Assembly (NCBI RefSeq): GCF_012641435.1
Contig: NZ_JABAIJ010000012.1
Location: 1-64,000, forward strand
From: Rhizobium sp. P38BS-XIX
GTDB taxonomy: Bacteria > Pseudomonadota > Alphaproteobacteria > Rhizobiales > Rhizobiaceae
DNA: 64,000 bases
Direction: 5' to 3'
Part shown: piece after piece, positions 16,890 to 25,754 of the stretch
How positions within the stretch are numbered: position 1 is the stretch's first letter
How the letters are laid out: every line of letters starts with the position of its first letter
The notes under the pieces: model-generated
What the model was told of the DNA's origin: nothing
Seen by the model: only the letters and a program-made list of their open reading frames with translations
The model's database searches: none
Translations under genes and position numbers: made by a program

Positions 16890-17506
16890 CAGTCTCTCCT
16901 TTCGCGGAGCGGCTGCTCTTTTGCGGCGGCAAGATTATCGGCAAGTTTCGCGCGCGCGTTCGCCAGTCGGCTCATGACAGTCCCGATCGGAATATCGAGA
17001 ACCTCGGCAATTTCCTTGTAGGACAGGCCTTCGACATAAGCGAGGAAGACGGCGTTGCGCTGGGCTTCGGGCAGTGCATCGACGAGCTTCAGAACCTGGT
17101 TGGCCATCAGGCGGGTCTCATTTTCCTGCTCGCCATCGACCACGAGCGCGGTGTCTGCCTCGACGATCCCTCCCCCTAGGCGAATGCGCCGGGACCGCAC
17201 TTCGTCGATCCAGATCGAATGCAGGATCGAAAACAGCCAGCGATCAAGCCTCGTGCCGGGCGCATATTGCGTCGCCCTCTCGATGGCTCTCAGGCAGGTG
17301 GCCTGTACCAGATCCTCCGCCACGTCCCGCTGTCGGGACAGGACATATCCGTAACGCCACAACCGTTTCAGATGGTCGACAAGGCCACTCTGCACCTCTT
17401 GCTGAGCTGCGTGGAGTTTGCGATCGGCTATCAAGACCCGCGATCCTCGTAGTGTTAAACTCTTCCGACGGCCATCGACAGCGGCCGACCGCGTGAGATC
17501 GGCCAC
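16889..17506 (-). CDS. ECF sigma factor
   Basis: About 205 aa. Region 2 is RDVAEDLVQATCLRAIERAT then DRWLFSILHSIWIDEVRSRR. Region 4 is LDALPEAQRNAVFLAYVEGL-like text: LVDALPEAQRNAVFLAYVEG, SYKEIAEVLDIPIGTVMSRL, NARAKLADNL. This is a standard ECF sigma of the group paired with one-helix anti-sigma factors. It begins 18 bp after the stop of the exported superoxide dismutase on the same strand, so all three genes appear to form one operon. The first 25 residues are atypical for the family; a TTG at LIADRK with AGGA about 13 nt upstream might be the true start. Confidence 0.88.
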   Translation of the reverse strand: MADLTRSAAVDGRRKSLTLRGSRVLIADRKLHAAQQEVQSGLVDHLKRLWRYGYVLSRQRDVAEDLVQATCLRAIERATQYAPGTRLDRWLFSILHSIWIDEVRSRRIRLGGGIVEADTALVVDGEQENETRLMANQVLKLVDALPEAQRNAVFLAYVEGLSYKEIAEVLDIPIGTVMSRLANARAKLADNLAAAKEQPLRERRD

Positions 17507-17524
17507 TGTCCTTGCAGGCTTCGA

Positions 17525-18268
17525 TCAGATCGTCAACTTACCCTGGCGTGCGGCGGCATAACGTTCGCCGATTTCGGCCCAGTTGATTACCGTCCACCAA
17601 GCCTGGAGGTAATCAGCGCGCCGGTTCTGGTAGCGTAGGTAGTAGGCGTGTTCCCACACGTCATTGCCGAAAAGGACGCGCTTACCTTCCATCAGCGGCG
17701 TATCCTGATTGGGCCTTGCTTCCATGGCGAGCCTGCCATCCTGCGTGACCGTGACGAACACCCACCCCGATCCGAAGACCTTGCCACCGGCCGTATTGAA
17801 GGCGGTCTTCAACTGATCGAGACCACCAAAGTCGCGCTGAATAGCAGCCGCGACCTCGCCCGTGGGCGCGCCACCTGCGACGCCCATGATTTTCCAGAAC
17901 ATGCTATGATTGACGTGACCGCCGAGATTGTTGCGCACGGTCGTGCGGACGCTGTCCGGCACCTGATCGAGGTTGGCCAGAAGGTCTTCCATCGAATGGT
18001 CGGCAATCTGCGGTGCCTGCTTTGCGGCAGCGTTCAAGTTTGCCACATAGGCGGCATGATGCTTGTCGTGGTGCAGATGCATCGTATCGGTATCGATCGC
18101 CGACTGAAGCGCGTCATAGCCATAGGGGAGCGCCGGTAGCTTGAACGGCTCTTCTCCGCCATCCGCGGCCTCGCCGGACTGCTGCGCGCCTGCGATACGC
18201 GTGGTCGCAATCGCTGCCATCGCGCCGGCGGTCGCGGTAATCATATGTCTGCGCGTGAGATTGAACAT
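17525..18268 (-). CDS. Exported Fe/Mn superoxide dismutase
   Basis: 247 aa. It starts MFNLTRRHMITATAGAMAAI, a twin-arginine-like signal peptide ending near IAGAQQ, so the enzyme is periplasmic. The rest is a complete Fe/Mn-SOD: KLPALPYGYDALQSAID, MHLHHDKHHAAYVANLN (first metal His), NLGGHVNHSMFWKIM (second His), FGSGWVFVTV, and the closing NDVWEHAYYLRYQNRRADYL, which supplies the Asp and His metal ligands. It converts superoxide to peroxide and oxygen. An exported copy in this metal class is less common than Cu/Zn SOD in the periplasm. It heads an operon with the ECF sigma factor and anti-sigma factor, suggesting envelope oxidative-stress control. Confidence 0.9.
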   Translation of the reverse strand: MFNLTRRHMITATAGAMAAIATTRIAGAQQSGEAADGGEEPFKLPALPYGYDALQSAIDTDTMHLHHDKHHAAYVANLNAAAKQAPQIADHSMEDLLANLDQVPDSVRTTVRNNLGGHVNHSMFWKIMGVAGGAPTGEVAAAIQRDFGGLDQLKTAFNTAGGKVFGSGWVFVTVTQDGRLAMEARPNQDTPLMEGKRVLFGNDVWEHAYYLRYQNRRADYLQAWWTVINWAEIGERYAAARQGKLTI

Positions 18269-18316
18269 CGTCGTTTCCTCTTCGTGTGAGCTGATTTTGG
18301 CTAAAAGAATCTCCTT

Positions 18317-18333
18317 CCGCAGATGTACTGCGG
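18317..18333. promoter_or_regulatory. Small dyad upstream of the superoxide dismutase operon
   Basis: CCGCAG-ATGTA-CTGCGG, 6-bp perfect arms, lies about 50 bp upstream of the sod start. It may be an operator or a leader hairpin. The match to any known regulator is not evident. Confidence 0.3.
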
Positions 18334-18415
18334 TCGGACTTTCCGGAATGCTGTAGGAAGGAAATGGGCAGGCTCGCTCGGCGGTTCGGGCCGCCTCGCT
18401 AGTGGCGCCTGCGCA

Positions 18416-19009
18416 TCAATGCCTCAGAAACACATAATCCGCGCTATAGGGCTCCAAATGGAGATCGCCGATCGTATCGCAGCTGCCGCTGAAAACGCCG
18501 CCCTTGGTATCCAGTCGCTGCACGGTGTCGACTTTGGATAGATCGCCGCTCCCGTCATGCTTGATGACATCGAGCCGCAACACGGGAATATCCTTGTCGG
18601 AAGCGCCCGGGGCCTGCGCGGCTACTTTGCCCATGATGCGTGAGCCATCGGCAAACTCCCAGCCGGGACCGGCAAAATGGCGACCAACGGTCTTCCCATC
18701 CGACATCAAGGTTGCCAAGGGCTCGCGGAACTGCCAGCTGGATTTGCCGGCAGCGTCTGCCTTGCATTCATAGATCTGCAGGCCCGCTGCATGAACCCGC
18801 CAGAGGACTTTCGCCCCGTCGACTTTGATGTTGTCGGGAAGGGGCGCCGCTGCGGCATTGAACGCCATGACCAGGGTGAGAAGCGCGATCGCGCCCATGA
18901 TGATATAGAGCGCCAATGGCATAAGCCGATTTTTCATCGCGGCACGACGAACGATCGTCGTGCGAGCACTGGATATGGTTGAGCCATCCTGTCGGTGATA
19001 GTGCGTCAT
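18416..19009 (-). CDS. DUF3455 family exported or anchored protein
   Basis: 197 aa. An N-terminal hydrophobic segment (LMPLALYIIMGAIALLTLVM, ending NAAAAPLP) is a signal anchor or uncleaved export signal. The remainder matches DUF3455: VLWRVHAAGLQIYECKAD, WQFREPLATLMSDGKTVGRH, GPGWEFADGSRIMGKVAAQA, and a last strand YSADYVFLRH. Members are exported proteins of unknown function in bacteria and fungi. The ATG at 19009 is chosen because AAGGAAG lies 8 nt upstream; an ATG at 19039 is in frame. No neighbour clarifies its role. Confidence 0.78.
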   Translation of the reverse strand: MTHYHRQDGSTISSARTTIVRRAAMKNRLMPLALYIIMGAIALLTLVMAFNAAAAPLPDNIKVDGAKVLWRVHAAGLQIYECKADAAGKSSWQFREPLATLMSDGKTVGRHFAGPGWEFADGSRIMGKVAAQAPGASDKDIPVLRLDVIKHDGSGDLSKVDTVQRLDTKGGVFSGSCDTIGDLHLEPYSADYVFLRH

Positions 19010-19142
19010 CGTCACATCTTCCTTTCGAGGAGCCAGCATTTTCGCTGCTTTCAGGCTGTGAACGGCGCAGTCGCGTTTTTATTCACGCACGTCAGAAAGT
19101 TTTTTCCGACGTCTGATCTCGAAACTTGGGGAAGGCAAAGTC

Positions 19143-19228
19143 GGTCGCCCAAAATACGGGCGACCATGGATACATGAGCTCCAAAACCGCGCACTTCTCC
19201 TGCAGGCACGATTGTTCGTGCTTGCAGG
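19143..19228 (-). terminator. Two hairpins downstream of the 19271 gene
   Basis: 19199-19228: CCTGCAGGCACGA pairs with TCGTGCTTGCAGG (12 of 13) around a 4-nt loop; on the minus strand the sequence that follows includes GGTTTTGG. 19143-19165: GGTCGCCC pairs perfectly with GGGCGACC around a 7-nt loop. They lie between the stop of the minus-strand gene at 19271 and the DUF3455 start at 19009, so they probably terminate the former. Confidence 0.5.
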
Positions 19229-19270
19229 AAGAGAGGCCGGAGATGGTCGAGGCGTCACATCCGCCTGATC

Positions 19271-19711
19271 TTAGTGATTTATGCCAATGATCTTGATGCG
19301 CGTTTTCTTGTCCTTGCCGACCAGTCCGGAAAACCAGACGTTGCCCTTGCCGATCATGACGCCCTGCCAATTCGCAAAGAGCGCGGGATAGGTCTGCTGC
19401 ACCACGGCATCCTTCACATCGACGGTGACGATCTTGTCGTAACTTACAATGAAGCCGGCAGCACTCTTGACCGTGGTAGGCTTACCGTTGATCTTCGTCT
19501 TGAACGGATAGTCAACCATGGCCGCAACCGCATGCTTGTCGTTCGCGCCGATAGCTTTCCTGAGGTCATCAAAGAACTGATGGTAAGAGGCATGCTCTCC
19601 AAAGAGTTTGTCGAGGCTTGCATCCGTGTCACTGACATTTTGAGCCAAGGCAGGCTGAACCATGCCAAAGGCGAGCAGAGCAGCGGCCACGGCAAGATAT
19701 GTTTTACGCAT
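19271..19711 (-). CDS. Small exported protein of unknown function
   Basis: 146 aa. A Sec signal peptide (KTYLAVAAALLAFGMVQPAL, cleavage after ALAQ) precedes a mature domain of about 120 residues: YHQFFDDLRKAIGANDKHAV, AAMVDYPFKTKINGKP, VVQQTYPALFANWQGVMIG, GNVWFSGLVG. The arrangement of two N-terminal helices followed by strands suggests an NTF2-like fold, but that is only a visual impression. It is a single gene with its own downstream hairpins. Function is unknown. Confidence 0.7.
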   Translation of the reverse strand: MRKTYLAVAAALLAFGMVQPALAQNVSDTDASLDKLFGEHASYHQFFDDLRKAIGANDKHAVAAMVDYPFKTKINGKPTTVKSAAGFIVSYDKIVTVDVKDAVVQQTYPALFANWQGVMIGKGNVWFSGLVGKDKKTRIKIIGINH

Positions 19712-19800
19712 CTTTTGTCCTCATTGATTTTCTCGAATTCTATTAAACGGTATCCTGAGCGAAGATAGCCGGCCTTGTTGGTATAATTGAGATCATGGAT

Positions 19801-20151
19801 TTATTGGTTGAGCATCTTTTCTGCTATATTGATGCAAGCTCTTAGAGCGGTGATCAGGTCATGTGCATTGAAGACAGCTGCACAATAGCGTGGATCATCA
19901 ACAACCGTATAACCGTCATATAGTTCCTTGATCATAAGGTACGATTTATCAATTGCCCGCAATATATGTTCGTCATTGCATTCATCGATGCGATTCCGGA
20001 TATCTCTTAAATCCAATAGAAGAATCTCGAAAACATTATGAACTTCTTGCCCATCGAATATGATAAAATGCCTCGCTGTCCTATCAATGATTTTCATCCA
20101 GCTATCCCAAGACAAGATCACTTCGAAGAAATATTGCGGCGAAGCGATCAC
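19801..20151 (-). CDS. Hypothetical protein, AT-rich gene
   Basis: Up to 116 aa from a GTG at 20151, or 98 aa from the ATG at 20097 (MKIIDRTARHFIIFDGQEVH). The product is mostly helical and acidic (LLLDLRDIRNRIDECNDEHI, HDLITALRACINIAEKMLNQ), without signal peptide or membrane helix. The gene is clearly richer in A and T than its neighbours, a possible sign of recent acquisition. No family was recognised. It is called because the reading frame is long for its base composition and the sequence looks protein-like. Confidence 0.5.
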   Translation of the reverse strand: MIASPQYFFEVILSWDSWMKIIDRTARHFIIFDGQEVHNVFEILLLDLRDIRNRIDECNDEHILRAIDKSYLMIKELYDGYTVVDDPRYCAAVFNAHDLITALRACINIAEKMLNQ

Positions 20152-20210
20152 ATTAACATATCATGTGCTGCCGATCTCTTCAGATCAGCCGCACGATATG
20201 AGCTGATGAA

Positions 20211-20486
20211 TTAATAATAGCGCCAGCCGCCATATCTCCAATAATGATGTGCCCAATAACGGTTTCCATCCCAGTATCCGCGACCCGGATAGAAGACGCC
20301 GTAGGGTACAGCTCGCGGTACAACGACGACAGGTGGATAATAGCGATTCGGATGGCAATAGCCCAAGAAATCGCGATGGAAGCCGAAGCCACATCCGTCG
20401 GCAGCGTTGGCCGGTAGTGTGGCTGCAAAGCAGGCAGCAACGGCAAAACCCGGCAGCGCGAGCTTTTTCATGATGACATTTCTCAT
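20211..20486 (-). CDS. Small secreted GCG-type, Tyr/Trp-rich protein
   Basis: 91 aa. A signal peptide (KKLALPGFAVAACFAATLPA, then NAAD) is followed by GCGFGFHRDFLGYCHPNRYY, and a Tyr/Trp/Gly/Arg-rich tail (YWDGNRYWAHHYWRYGGWRY). The GCG-x-GFHR-x-x-x-GxC motif marks the GCG_CRPN family of small Cys-containing secreted proteins common in Rhizobiales. The function is unknown; such tails are thought to interact with surfaces or polysaccharides. Start at 20486 has AAGGA about 10 nt upstream. Confidence 0.72.
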   Translation of the reverse strand: MRNVIMKKLALPGFAVAACFAATLPANAADGCGFGFHRDFLGYCHPNRYYPPVVVVPRAVPYGVFYPGRGYWDGNRYWAHHYWRYGGWRYY

Positions 20487-20682
20487 TCTTCGAAAGTCCT
20501 TGTTATCCCTTCAGCATTTGAACGGCAGGCAACATCAAACCCGTCGCAGACATTGCAATTATTTTCATTGCCAGAGAATTTTATCGGCCGTCATTGAAGA
20601 GCTGCCGCAAACCCAAAGGCCGCCTGCGGCGTCGAGGTTAAGGCCATCGGGGCAACTTATCTCGTTGGCAACGGCGCCTGTT

Positions 20683-21618
20683 TCAGCCGATGTGCTTACG
20701 GCGCGGTGCTTCACCAGACGACTGATGACGCAATCGCCTGGTCGCAAACTCAACGAAGGCTCGCAATTTGGGCAGAGACTGGCTCCGACTGGGATAATAA
20801 AGACTCAAACCCGGCACCTGCCTCGAATATTGCTCCAGAACGGGCACGAGGCTGCCGCGCTCGATATGGTCGGCGATGACGGATCTGATGGTATAGAGAA
20901 GGCCTACGCCTCGCAAAGCCGCGCGGATGCCCGCTTCATAGTCATTGACGATCAATGGACCATCCACATCGACCCGCACACCCCTGCCGTCCTTCGAAAA
21001 CTCCCAACTCCTGGCAATCTGCCCATTTCTGCGCGTCAGGATTGCAGGTAGCCTTTGAAGCTCCTCGGGCGTCGTCGGCATTCCGTGCCTGTCGAACATG
21101 TCAGGCGTTCCGGCAACGACATAATTTTGCGCCGGGGTAAGCCAGGTCGATATCATGTCGACTTCGACGGTGTGGCCAAGACGTATGCCCGCATCGAAGC
21201 CTTGCCCGACGATATCGACGAATTCGTCTTCGCCCACCAGCTCCAATCTTATTTTCGGGTAGGCAAAATGGAAATCGGGCAGAAGCGCATCGATGAGCAA
21301 TGACACGGTCGGCCTGGGCGCATTTATTCGCAGATGGCCGCTCGGTTGCTCCCCAAGATCGCGTGCCGCATCCATTCCAGCCTGAAAAAGATCGGCCGCC
21401 GGTTTTGCATGGGCAAGAAGTTGCTCGCCTGCCTCAGTCAGGCTCACGCTGCGTGTCGTTCGCGACAGGAGCGGCGCACCGAGACGCTGTTCCAAAGACC
21501 GGATACTCTGGCTGACCGCAGAGGCTGTGATGCCCAGCTCTCTGGCAGCAGCACGGAAGCCTTTCAGCTCGGCTACGGCCAGAAATATCGCAATGCCGTC
21601 TAGTTCTATCCTGTTCAT
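20683..21618 (-). CDS. LysR-family regulator, divergent from GST
   Basis: 311 aa. The N-terminal HTH is FLAVAELKGFRAAARELGIT, SAVSQSIRSLEQRLGAPLLS and RTTRSVSLTEAG. The effector domain follows (SGHLRINAPRPTVSLLIDAL to LPKLRAFVEFATRRLR). It is typical of the CrgA/DsdC-like group often found next to glutathione transferases, oxidoreductases or efflux genes. The start MNRIELDG at 21618 is preferred over 21669 because the HTH then begins at the usual position. It faces the GST gene at 21745, and the dyad between them is a likely shared operator. Confidence 0.88.
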   Translation of the reverse strand: MNRIELDGIAIFLAVAELKGFRAAARELGITASAVSQSIRSLEQRLGAPLLSRTTRSVSLTEAGEQLLAHAKPAADLFQAGMDAARDLGEQPSGHLRINAPRPTVSLLIDALLPDFHFAYPKIRLELVGEDEFVDIVGQGFDAGIRLGHTVEVDMISTWLTPAQNYVVAGTPDMFDRHGMPTTPEELQRLPAILTRRNGQIARSWEFSKDGRGVRVDVDGPLIVNDYEAGIRAALRGVGLLYTIRSVIADHIERGSLVPVLEQYSRQVPGLSLYYPSRSQSLPKLRAFVEFATRRLRHQSSGEAPRRKHIG

Positions 21619-21646
21619 TGTTAAGCCATGCCATACAGGGCGATAA

Positions 21647-21663
21647 GATAATAGCAGATTATC
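21647..21663. promoter_or_regulatory. Candidate LysR operator between LysR and GST genes
   Basis: GATAAT-AGCAG-ATTATC is a perfect 6-bp dyad with a 5-nt spacer. It has the AT-rich, T-N11-A form of LysR boxes and lies 29 bp upstream of the LysR start and 82 bp upstream of the GST start. Confidence 0.5.
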
Positions 21664-21744
21664 AAACAATAAGGCGCGTGCGATAGCTCGTTCAACCGTT
21701 CAGGCGGGGATGAAATTCGTCCTTTCACAGAAGAGAGAAGAGCC

Positions 21745-22428
21745 ATGAAAATCTACGACCGCGCCGGCTTTCCAAACCCGACACGCATTCGCATCGTCGT
21801 TGCCCAGAAGGAACTGGAATCGAAGATCGAATTCGTGCCCGTCGATCTTATCGGCGCCGAGCACAAGCAAGCGGCATTTCTTGCAAAGAACCCCGCCGGC
21901 GTGCTGCCCGTCCTTGAACTGGATGACGGCACGCTGATCTCGGAATGCACTGCAATTACCGAATATCTCGACAATCTCGACGGAAATCCGGAACTGACCG
22001 GCCGGACCGCAAGCGAGAAGGCGCTCATCCACATGATGCAGCGGCGCGCCGAGGCATTCGTGCTCGATCCGCTCGGCATCTTTTTCCATCACGCAACCCC
22101 AGGCCTCGGGCAGGCGCTGCAAGCCTATAAGAGCCCCGAATGGCAAGGCCGGACCGAAATGGGCCAACGGGAGGCCGAGAAGGCGCAAGAAGGCCTGCAT
22201 TATTTCAATTCCGTCCTGGCAGAGCAGCAGTTTCTCGCAGGCGACGCTTTTTCCATGGCCGATATAACGCTTCTTGCCGGCCTCGCTTTCGCCGAAGCCC
22301 TCGGTGTGGTTCCTGCAGATCTGCCCGCGCTTAAAGCGTGGCAGGACCGCGTTGCTGAAATTCCGGCCGTCAAAAACCGCAGCGGTCAGTCCTTCCTGCC
22401 CGAAGACCTCAAGCGCATGGGGTATTGA
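21745..22428 (+). CDS. Glutathione S-transferase family protein
   Basis: 227 aa. The N-terminal thioredoxin-like domain covers residues 1-80: MKIYDRAGFPNPTRIRIVVA, LAKNPAGVLPVLELDDGTLI, then SECTAITEYLDNL, where Glu-Ser-type glutathione contacts are expected. The all-helical C-terminal domain includes FFHHATPGLGQAL and FLAGDAFSMADITLLAGLAF, the N-capping box motif of GSTs. It conjugates glutathione to electrophiles or acts as a glutathione-dependent reductase; the substrate is not evident. It is divergent from a LysR regulator that probably induces it. Confidence 0.88.
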   Translation: MKIYDRAGFPNPTRIRIVVAQKELESKIEFVPVDLIGAEHKQAAFLAKNPAGVLPVLELDDGTLISECTAITEYLDNLDGNPELTGRTASEKALIHMMQRRAEAFVLDPLGIFFHHATPGLGQALQAYKSPEWQGRTEMGQREAEKAQEGLHYFNSVLAEQQFLAGDAFSMADITLLAGLAFAEALGVVPADLPALKAWQDRVAEIPAVKNRSGQSFLPEDLKRMGY

Positions 22429-22706
22429 TGAGAGCCACGCGACCATATTCATAAGCTTCTGCACTCAAACGCGCGGGTTGTGGTTCGGCCGCACATCCGC
22501 GCGGCAGCACTTTGGCTTTCATGCTCGTTACGCCGCAGCATTTTTTCAGAACTTCAGGTGCGGCATCCAGCACAGGAGATCGGGCAGGTTGGGCCGAGGC
22601 TTCAGAAAGCTTGGTGATTTGCAGATGAAAATCAGATATACTTGCAAGAGCTAATCGAATTTTAAGCCGCCGCTGGCAAGGTTTTCTTTGCAGAGGTGGA
22701 AGCGAT

Positions 22707-25409
22707 ATGATTTCTCGTCGGAAGGCCGCTCGGACAAGTCTAAAAAAACAAACCAAAGACATAAAGACCGAGCAAGCAACACAAATTGACGTCACGAAAG
22801 TGACCCCGCAATCCCTAAGGGAGGCTTTGTCGACGCCGGCGATCTGGCCGGCGTTTCAACCATTGGTCGACATGCGAAGCGGAACGATCGTCGGTTTTGA
22901 AGTGCTGGCGCGCTGGACCGATTCCAAGCTCGGCGCCATCCCGCCGTCGGATTTCATCCCGGTTGCCGAAGCGAGCGACCTGATCAACGCCCTGACGGAA
23001 AAGGTCGTGTCGGAGGCTTGTCGCCAGGCATCCTTATGGCAGGGAAATTTCGTCCTGGCAGTCAACATTTCCGCGATGCAGTTTCGCGATCCGGGTCTGT
23101 ATGAGTTTATTCGCGGGACGGTCGAAGCAACCGGCTTTCCATTAAACCGTCTTTACATTGAGATCACGGAAAGCGCACTCCTGGAGAATGATGAGACGGT
23201 CCGGTCGACGATCGCCTCCTTCAAATCCGCCGGCATGGGGCTTGCCCTTGATGATTTTGGCACCGGATTCGCGAGCCTCACCCGACTGCACGCCTTTCCT
23301 TTCGATCGGCTCAAAATCGACATGAGCTTCGTGCGATCGATGCTGCAGGATAGCGGCAGCCGCAAGATCGTGGCATCTGTGATTGGGCTTGGGCAAAGCC
23401 TGGGCATGACCGTTGTTGCGGAAGGCGTCGAAACCGAGGAACAGGCAGCCATTCTGCGTCGCCTTGGATGCGATGTGGGACAGGGCTGGTTGTTCGGCAA
23501 GCCGCTGGATGGCGCGCAAACCGCGCAATTGCTGGCATCTCGCAAGCAGCAGGCGTTACCACAGCATGGCGTGAACGCCTCGCTCTTCCAAAGAATTCAT
23601 CATCTCGAGGCCTTATACAATGCAGCACCGATCGGCCTCTGCTTTCTCGACATCGAACTGCGCCATCTCAGCGTCAACGATCGGTTTGCCGCCATGTTCG
23701 GGATTCGCCCCGATGACATGATCGGGCGCACCGTGCACGGCTTCATGGCGCCGCGCGAGGCACGCCGCGTCACCAGGGATCTCAAGCGCGTCCTTGCCGG
23801 CGAGACCGTCGTCATAGACGAATATCAGCCTGCCGGAAGCACAAGCGCGTTCCTGGTCATCAATCACCGCGTCGACGACGATGCGGGCGAGCCCATCGGC
23901 ATTTCGGTCACTGCGATCGACGTCACCGATCGCAAGGCAATCGAAAGCGCGCTCAAGGAGGCCGAGGATCACGCGCGCCAATCCAGCGAACTCACGCCCA
24001 ATATCCCTTGGTCGAGCGACGCCGAAGGTGTTGTCAACTTCATAGGACCGACACCGGACGGCACGGCCAAAAGCACGTCTGATCGCATTGCCGACTGGTA
24101 CGAGCGCATGCATCCCGGTGATCGCCTGCGTGTGCGCCAGGAATGGCTCGCGTGGCTGCCGTCGGGCAAGCCTTTCGAGGCCATGTTCCGGATGAGATTG
24201 CGGGACCAATCCTGGCAATGGATGCTTAGCCGCGCCAAGCCGCACCGCAACGCCGCCGGCAGAATTACGAAGTGGTATGGCGTCATCACCGAAATGGCGG
24301 CTGAGCAAAAGCCCAAAGCCGCGCATGGGGAGCTCGATACCTCCATAGAAGCGTGGCAAACGCGACTTTCACCTGAGATAGGCGCATATGAGCCTTCGGT
24401 TCAGACTGGAGAAGAAACAAGCTCCAGCCCTGACCAGCAGGAGGTGTTGTCGACGGAGCTGCTGGTATCGATGCTGATGCGAATGTTTGAGTTCGCGCCG
24501 ATCGCCATGTCCATTACGACGAGTGACACGAAGACCTCCAGCTATGTCAAAGTCAACGAAGCCTATCTGAGATTGACCGGCCTGAAATGGGATGACATAC
24601 AGGGCAGAAAGCTCATTTCCGAAGGCGCTGCGATCGACAATCCGGCGCGCGACCGGCGCCACCGGCTTTTGGAAGAAGAAGGTGCCTATGAGCTGGAAGA
24701 GGTGGACATCACCTATGCCGACGGGACCATCATCCCGACGCTGATTTCGGCCCAGCGCACCGTCATTGACGGCGTCTCTTTCGACGTCGAGGTGATCCTC
24801 GATGTCTCCGCCCGCGTGCGCCAGCAGCGCGAGATTGAGAACGCGCTCAAGACCTCGGCTCGCACCGACGCGTTATCCGGCCTGCCAAACAGGGCCTGCT
24901 TCGACGAAGTCGTTGCCGACGCCGTTGCGCGTAACCTGCTGAACGACCGAAAGCTCGCGCTTGCCTATATCGATCTCAACGGCTTCAAGACCGTCAACGA
25001 TACCATAGGGCACGCTGCAGGCGATGAGGTTTTAAGGACCATTGCCAGCAGATTGCGAGAGACGTTCCGCGCCACCGACTTCATCGCTCGCATTGGCGGC
25101 GACGAATTTGCCGTGCTGCTGGACATCGACCGAAAACTGGCAGGCGATCTGCAGCCGCATCTCCAAGAGACGATGGAGCGCATCTTCAAGCCCATTCCCG
25201 TCGACGGGCAGGTTACGTTTACGGGTGCCGCCGTCGGCGTCACCTTCCTGCGAGCTGACGACACCGCGCAGTCCTATGTCAAACGGGCGGACGAATACAT
25301 GTATATCGCCAAAACCACGGGCGAGCGCGTGGCGGTCGTCTGCTTCGGTCAAATTCTCGAGCCGACTGCCACACCCAAGCGAACGGTACGGCAAGTAAGA
25401 TCGTCGTGA
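22707..25409 (+). CDS. EAL-PAS-PAS-PAS-GGDEF cyclic-di-GMP enzyme
   Basis: 900 aa, no membrane helix. The EAL phosphodiesterase domain is N-terminal (about 35-285): FEVLARW, NISAMQFRDP, EITESALL, LDDFGTGFAS, KIDMSFVR and AEGVET cover the catalytic residues, so it looks active. Three PAS-like domains follow, near residues 295-410, 430-540 and 590-710. The GGDEF cyclase domain is C-terminal (about 725-885): RTDALSGLPNR, DLNGFKTVNDTIGHAAGDEV, and RIGGDEFAVLL. An inhibitory I-site RATD is five residues before GGDEF. The order EAL then PAS then GGDEF is the reverse of the usual. The start at 22707 has GAGGTGGAAG upstream. It stands alone and would control motility, biofilm or polysaccharide through c-di-GMP. 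Confidence 0.9.
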   Translation: MISRRKAARTSLKKQTKDIKTEQATQIDVTKVTPQSLREALSTPAIWPAFQPLVDMRSGTIVGFEVLARWTDSKLGAIPPSDFIPVAEASDLINALTEKVVSEACRQASLWQGNFVLAVNISAMQFRDPGLYEFIRGTVEATGFPLNRLYIEITESALLENDETVRSTIASFKSAGMGLALDDFGTGFASLTRLHAFPFDRLKIDMSFVRSMLQDSGSRKIVASVIGLGQSLGMTVVAEGVETEEQAAILRRLGCDVGQGWLFGKPLDGAQTAQLLASRKQQALPQHGVNASLFQRIHHLEALYNAAPIGLCFLDIELRHLSVNDRFAAMFGIRPDDMIGRTVHGFMAPREARRVTRDLKRVLAGETVVIDEYQPAGSTSAFLVINHRVDDDAGEPIGISVTAIDVTDRKAIESALKEAEDHARQSSELTPNIPWSSDAEGVVNFIGPTPDGTAKSTSDRIADWYERMHPGDRLRVRQEWLAWLPSGKPFEAMFRMRLRDQSWQWMLSRAKPHRNAAGRITKWYGVITEMAAEQKPKAAHGELDTSIEAWQTRLSPEIGAYEPSVQTGEETSSSPDQQEVLSTELLVSMLMRMFEFAPIAMSITTSDTKTSSYVKVNEAYLRLTGLKWDDIQGRKLISEGAAIDNPARDRRHRLLEEEGAYELEEVDITYADGTIIPTLISAQRTVIDGVSFDVEVILDVSARVRQQREIENALKTSARTDALSGLPNRACFDEVVADAVARNLLNDRKLALAYIDLNGFKTVNDTIGHAAGDEVLRTIASRLRETFRATDFIARIGGDEFAVLLDIDRKLAGDLQPHLQETMERIFKPIPVDGQVTFTGAAVGVTFLRADDTAQSYVKRADEYMYIAKTTGERVAVVCFGQILEPTATPKRTVRQVRSS

Positions 25410-25754
25410 CCACGCGGCGTCGACGTTATACGACAAGCTCGACTTCGGCGCCGCCTTCGACAATCGCTCCATTTTCAGCGCGTTGCAACATCACAACCCG
25501 CTCAACCTTAACGTAGTTGTCAAGCGTCCGCGGCGAACAACCTGCCGTGACGGATCGGTCTTTGCCGCATCGCTGCGGCTCGTGATGAAAGCGTCATCAA
25601 AGCTTCACAAAACCGCGTGAATCCAGGGCGTATGCTATTATCCACAAATTGCTAAAATAAATTTTTCTGCTTTCGGTTTATGGATCTGGACATACCCTTA
25701 AAACGATAGCATTATCTTTCCGGGCACAATCTTAAGTCTGAGTGGAGGGATACC
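25410..25754. other. Upstream region of the copper-oxidase operon
   Basis: 345 bp with no gene. From 25630 to 25700 it is distinctly AT-rich and probably holds the operon promoter, but I cannot assign -35 and -10 elements with confidence. GGAGGG at 25743-25748 is the ribosome-binding site of the multicopper oxidase. Confidence 0.45.
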
